From assembly GCA_016839025.1 (NCBI GenBank), contig JADLKK010000024.1:1-32778 (forward strand): a stretch of 32,778 bases of DNA, in the 5' to 3' direction. Positions within the stretch are counted from its first letter, which is position 1. Every line of letters starts with the position of its first letter. Below the pieces are notes generated by a model. It saw nothing but the letters and a program-made list of their open reading frames with translations. It was not told where the DNA came from and did not search any database. This DNA is from Proteiniphilum sp. (GTDB lineage: Bacteria; Bacteroidota; Bacteroidia; Bacteroidales; Dysgonomonadaceae). This document shows, piece after piece, positions 32,448 to 32,778 of this stretch. A program made the position numbers and the translations under genes.

Positions 32448-32603
32448 AGCAATTTATTTCGAAATATCAGCTTCTCTTCGGGGTACCCACCCGGTGCAGC
32501 GAGCGTGATTTGATTTGTTATCTGAGCGCAGCGAGTTTCAAATCAAATAGCGAGAAAACCGGGAGTGGGTCGAAGAGAAGATGCCAATGAGAAATAAATT
32601 GCT
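32448..32603. repeat. 156-bp imperfect inverted repeat between the TonB receptor and the PnuC gene
   Basis: Four nested arm pairs: AGCAATTTATTTC (32448-32460) with GAAATAAATTGCT (32591-32603); CTTCTCTTCG (32471-32480) with CGAAGAGAAG (32571-32580); ACCCAC-CCGG (32487-32496 region) with CCGGGAGTGGGT (32559-32570), 2-nt bulge; and ATTTGATTTG (32508-32517) with CAAATCAAAT (32539-32548). The central part also repeats GCAGCGAG. It could fold into a very long hairpin in the mRNA or a cruciform in DNA. There are no coding frames of note, and it resembles a MITE or REP-like element. Confidence 0.75.
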
Positions 32604-32617
32604 GGATCATTCTTGAT

Positions 32618-32778
32618 TTAAAACGAAATTGAGAGGCGTCCCATGATGTTTCGCGTGGCCTGGGGGTAATAGCCGATCCAGTGGATGCTGCTGCCGTCGG
32701 CAAAGGTGTCGGTGGCAGCCCATCCGTTTGCCACATATTCCTTGTTGAAAAGGTTGTTCACGAACAGCTGCAGGTTGA
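32618..32778 (-). CDS. TonB-dependent receptor, C-terminal end (runs off the right edge)
   Basis: The last 53 residues or so of an outer-membrane receptor: NLQLFVNNLFNKEYVANGWA (a typical near-terminal beta-strand, LFVNNLFNKEY), then GYYPQATRNIMGRLSISF and stop, with the aromatic C-terminal residue expected of barrel proteins. The rest is outside the window. It is upstream of the PnuC-family gene on the same strand, a combination that in Bacteroidota marks outer- and inner-membrane steps of vitamin uptake, often thiamine. Confidence 0.85.
   Translation of the reverse strand, partial: NLQLFVNNLFNKEYVANGWAATDTFADGSSIHWIGYYPQATRNIMGRLSISF

Noticed and set aside
32508-32548. CRISPR-like repeat signal
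   Set aside because: The short repeats near 32500 are inverted arms and GCAGCGAG echoes, without regular spacers or cas genes.

Overview
The window is a stretch of chromosome from a member of the Bacteroidota, most likely order Bacteroidales (a Dysgonomonadaceae-like anaerobe is my best guess, at low confidence). The evidence is the SusC-like and other TonB-dependent receptors, many intergenic -7 boxes of the Bacteroidota form TAnnTTTG (several with a -33 TTTG), weak Shine-Dalgarno sites, and typical Bacteroidales genes such as a GH3/beta-lactamase fusion, PnuC beside a TonB receptor, and a DMP19 protein.

Layout. 1-1870 (minus): a cut-off TonB-dependent receptor and a PstS-like periplasmic binding protein, preceded by two short tandem ORFs for related Cys/Met-rich peptides, each closed by its own intrinsic terminator. 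This is the most unusual part of the window. 1888-5073 (minus): glycerate kinase, GntP permease and a DMP19 protein. 5201-8196 (plus): DUF1015 protein, M20 amidohydrolase, Lrp/AsnC regulator. 8298-8944 (minus): RlpA-like protein and an initiator tRNA. 9063-12338 (plus): dolichol-phosphate-mannose-synthase-like GT2, dihydroorotase, a second glycosyltransferase. 12418-16459 (minus): aroB and the GH3/beta-lactamase fusion. 16682-17927 (plus): rplS and recO. 17963-18589 (minus): thiamine diphosphokinase.

18669-30061 holds a nitric-oxide and lipoyl-enzyme region. A di-iron Fe-S repair protein (ric), a quinol-type NO reductase and an Rrf2/NsrR-like regulator lie on the minus strand. Divergent from them is a 2-oxoacid dehydrogenase operon (E1alpha, E1beta, E2, E3), then lipoate-protein ligase, then a convergent NnrS-family protein. 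One palindromic motif (TTnCGA-N8-TCGnAA) lies upstream of the NO reductase and again between the regulator and the dehydrogenase operon, so the Rrf2 protein may control all three units. The E2 has no lipoyl domain; the only one in the complex is fused to E3.

30290-31751 is a small DUF5320 locus: an intact Gly/Arg-rich DUF5320 protein and an intact MBL-fold hydrolase flank what look like wrecks of a NifX-like gene and a radical-SAM gene. Two nearly identical ArsR/SmtB-type palindromes sit in the two promoters. 31860-32778 (minus) has a PnuC-family vitamin transporter and the end of a TonB-dependent receptor, separated by a 156-bp imperfect inverted repeat.
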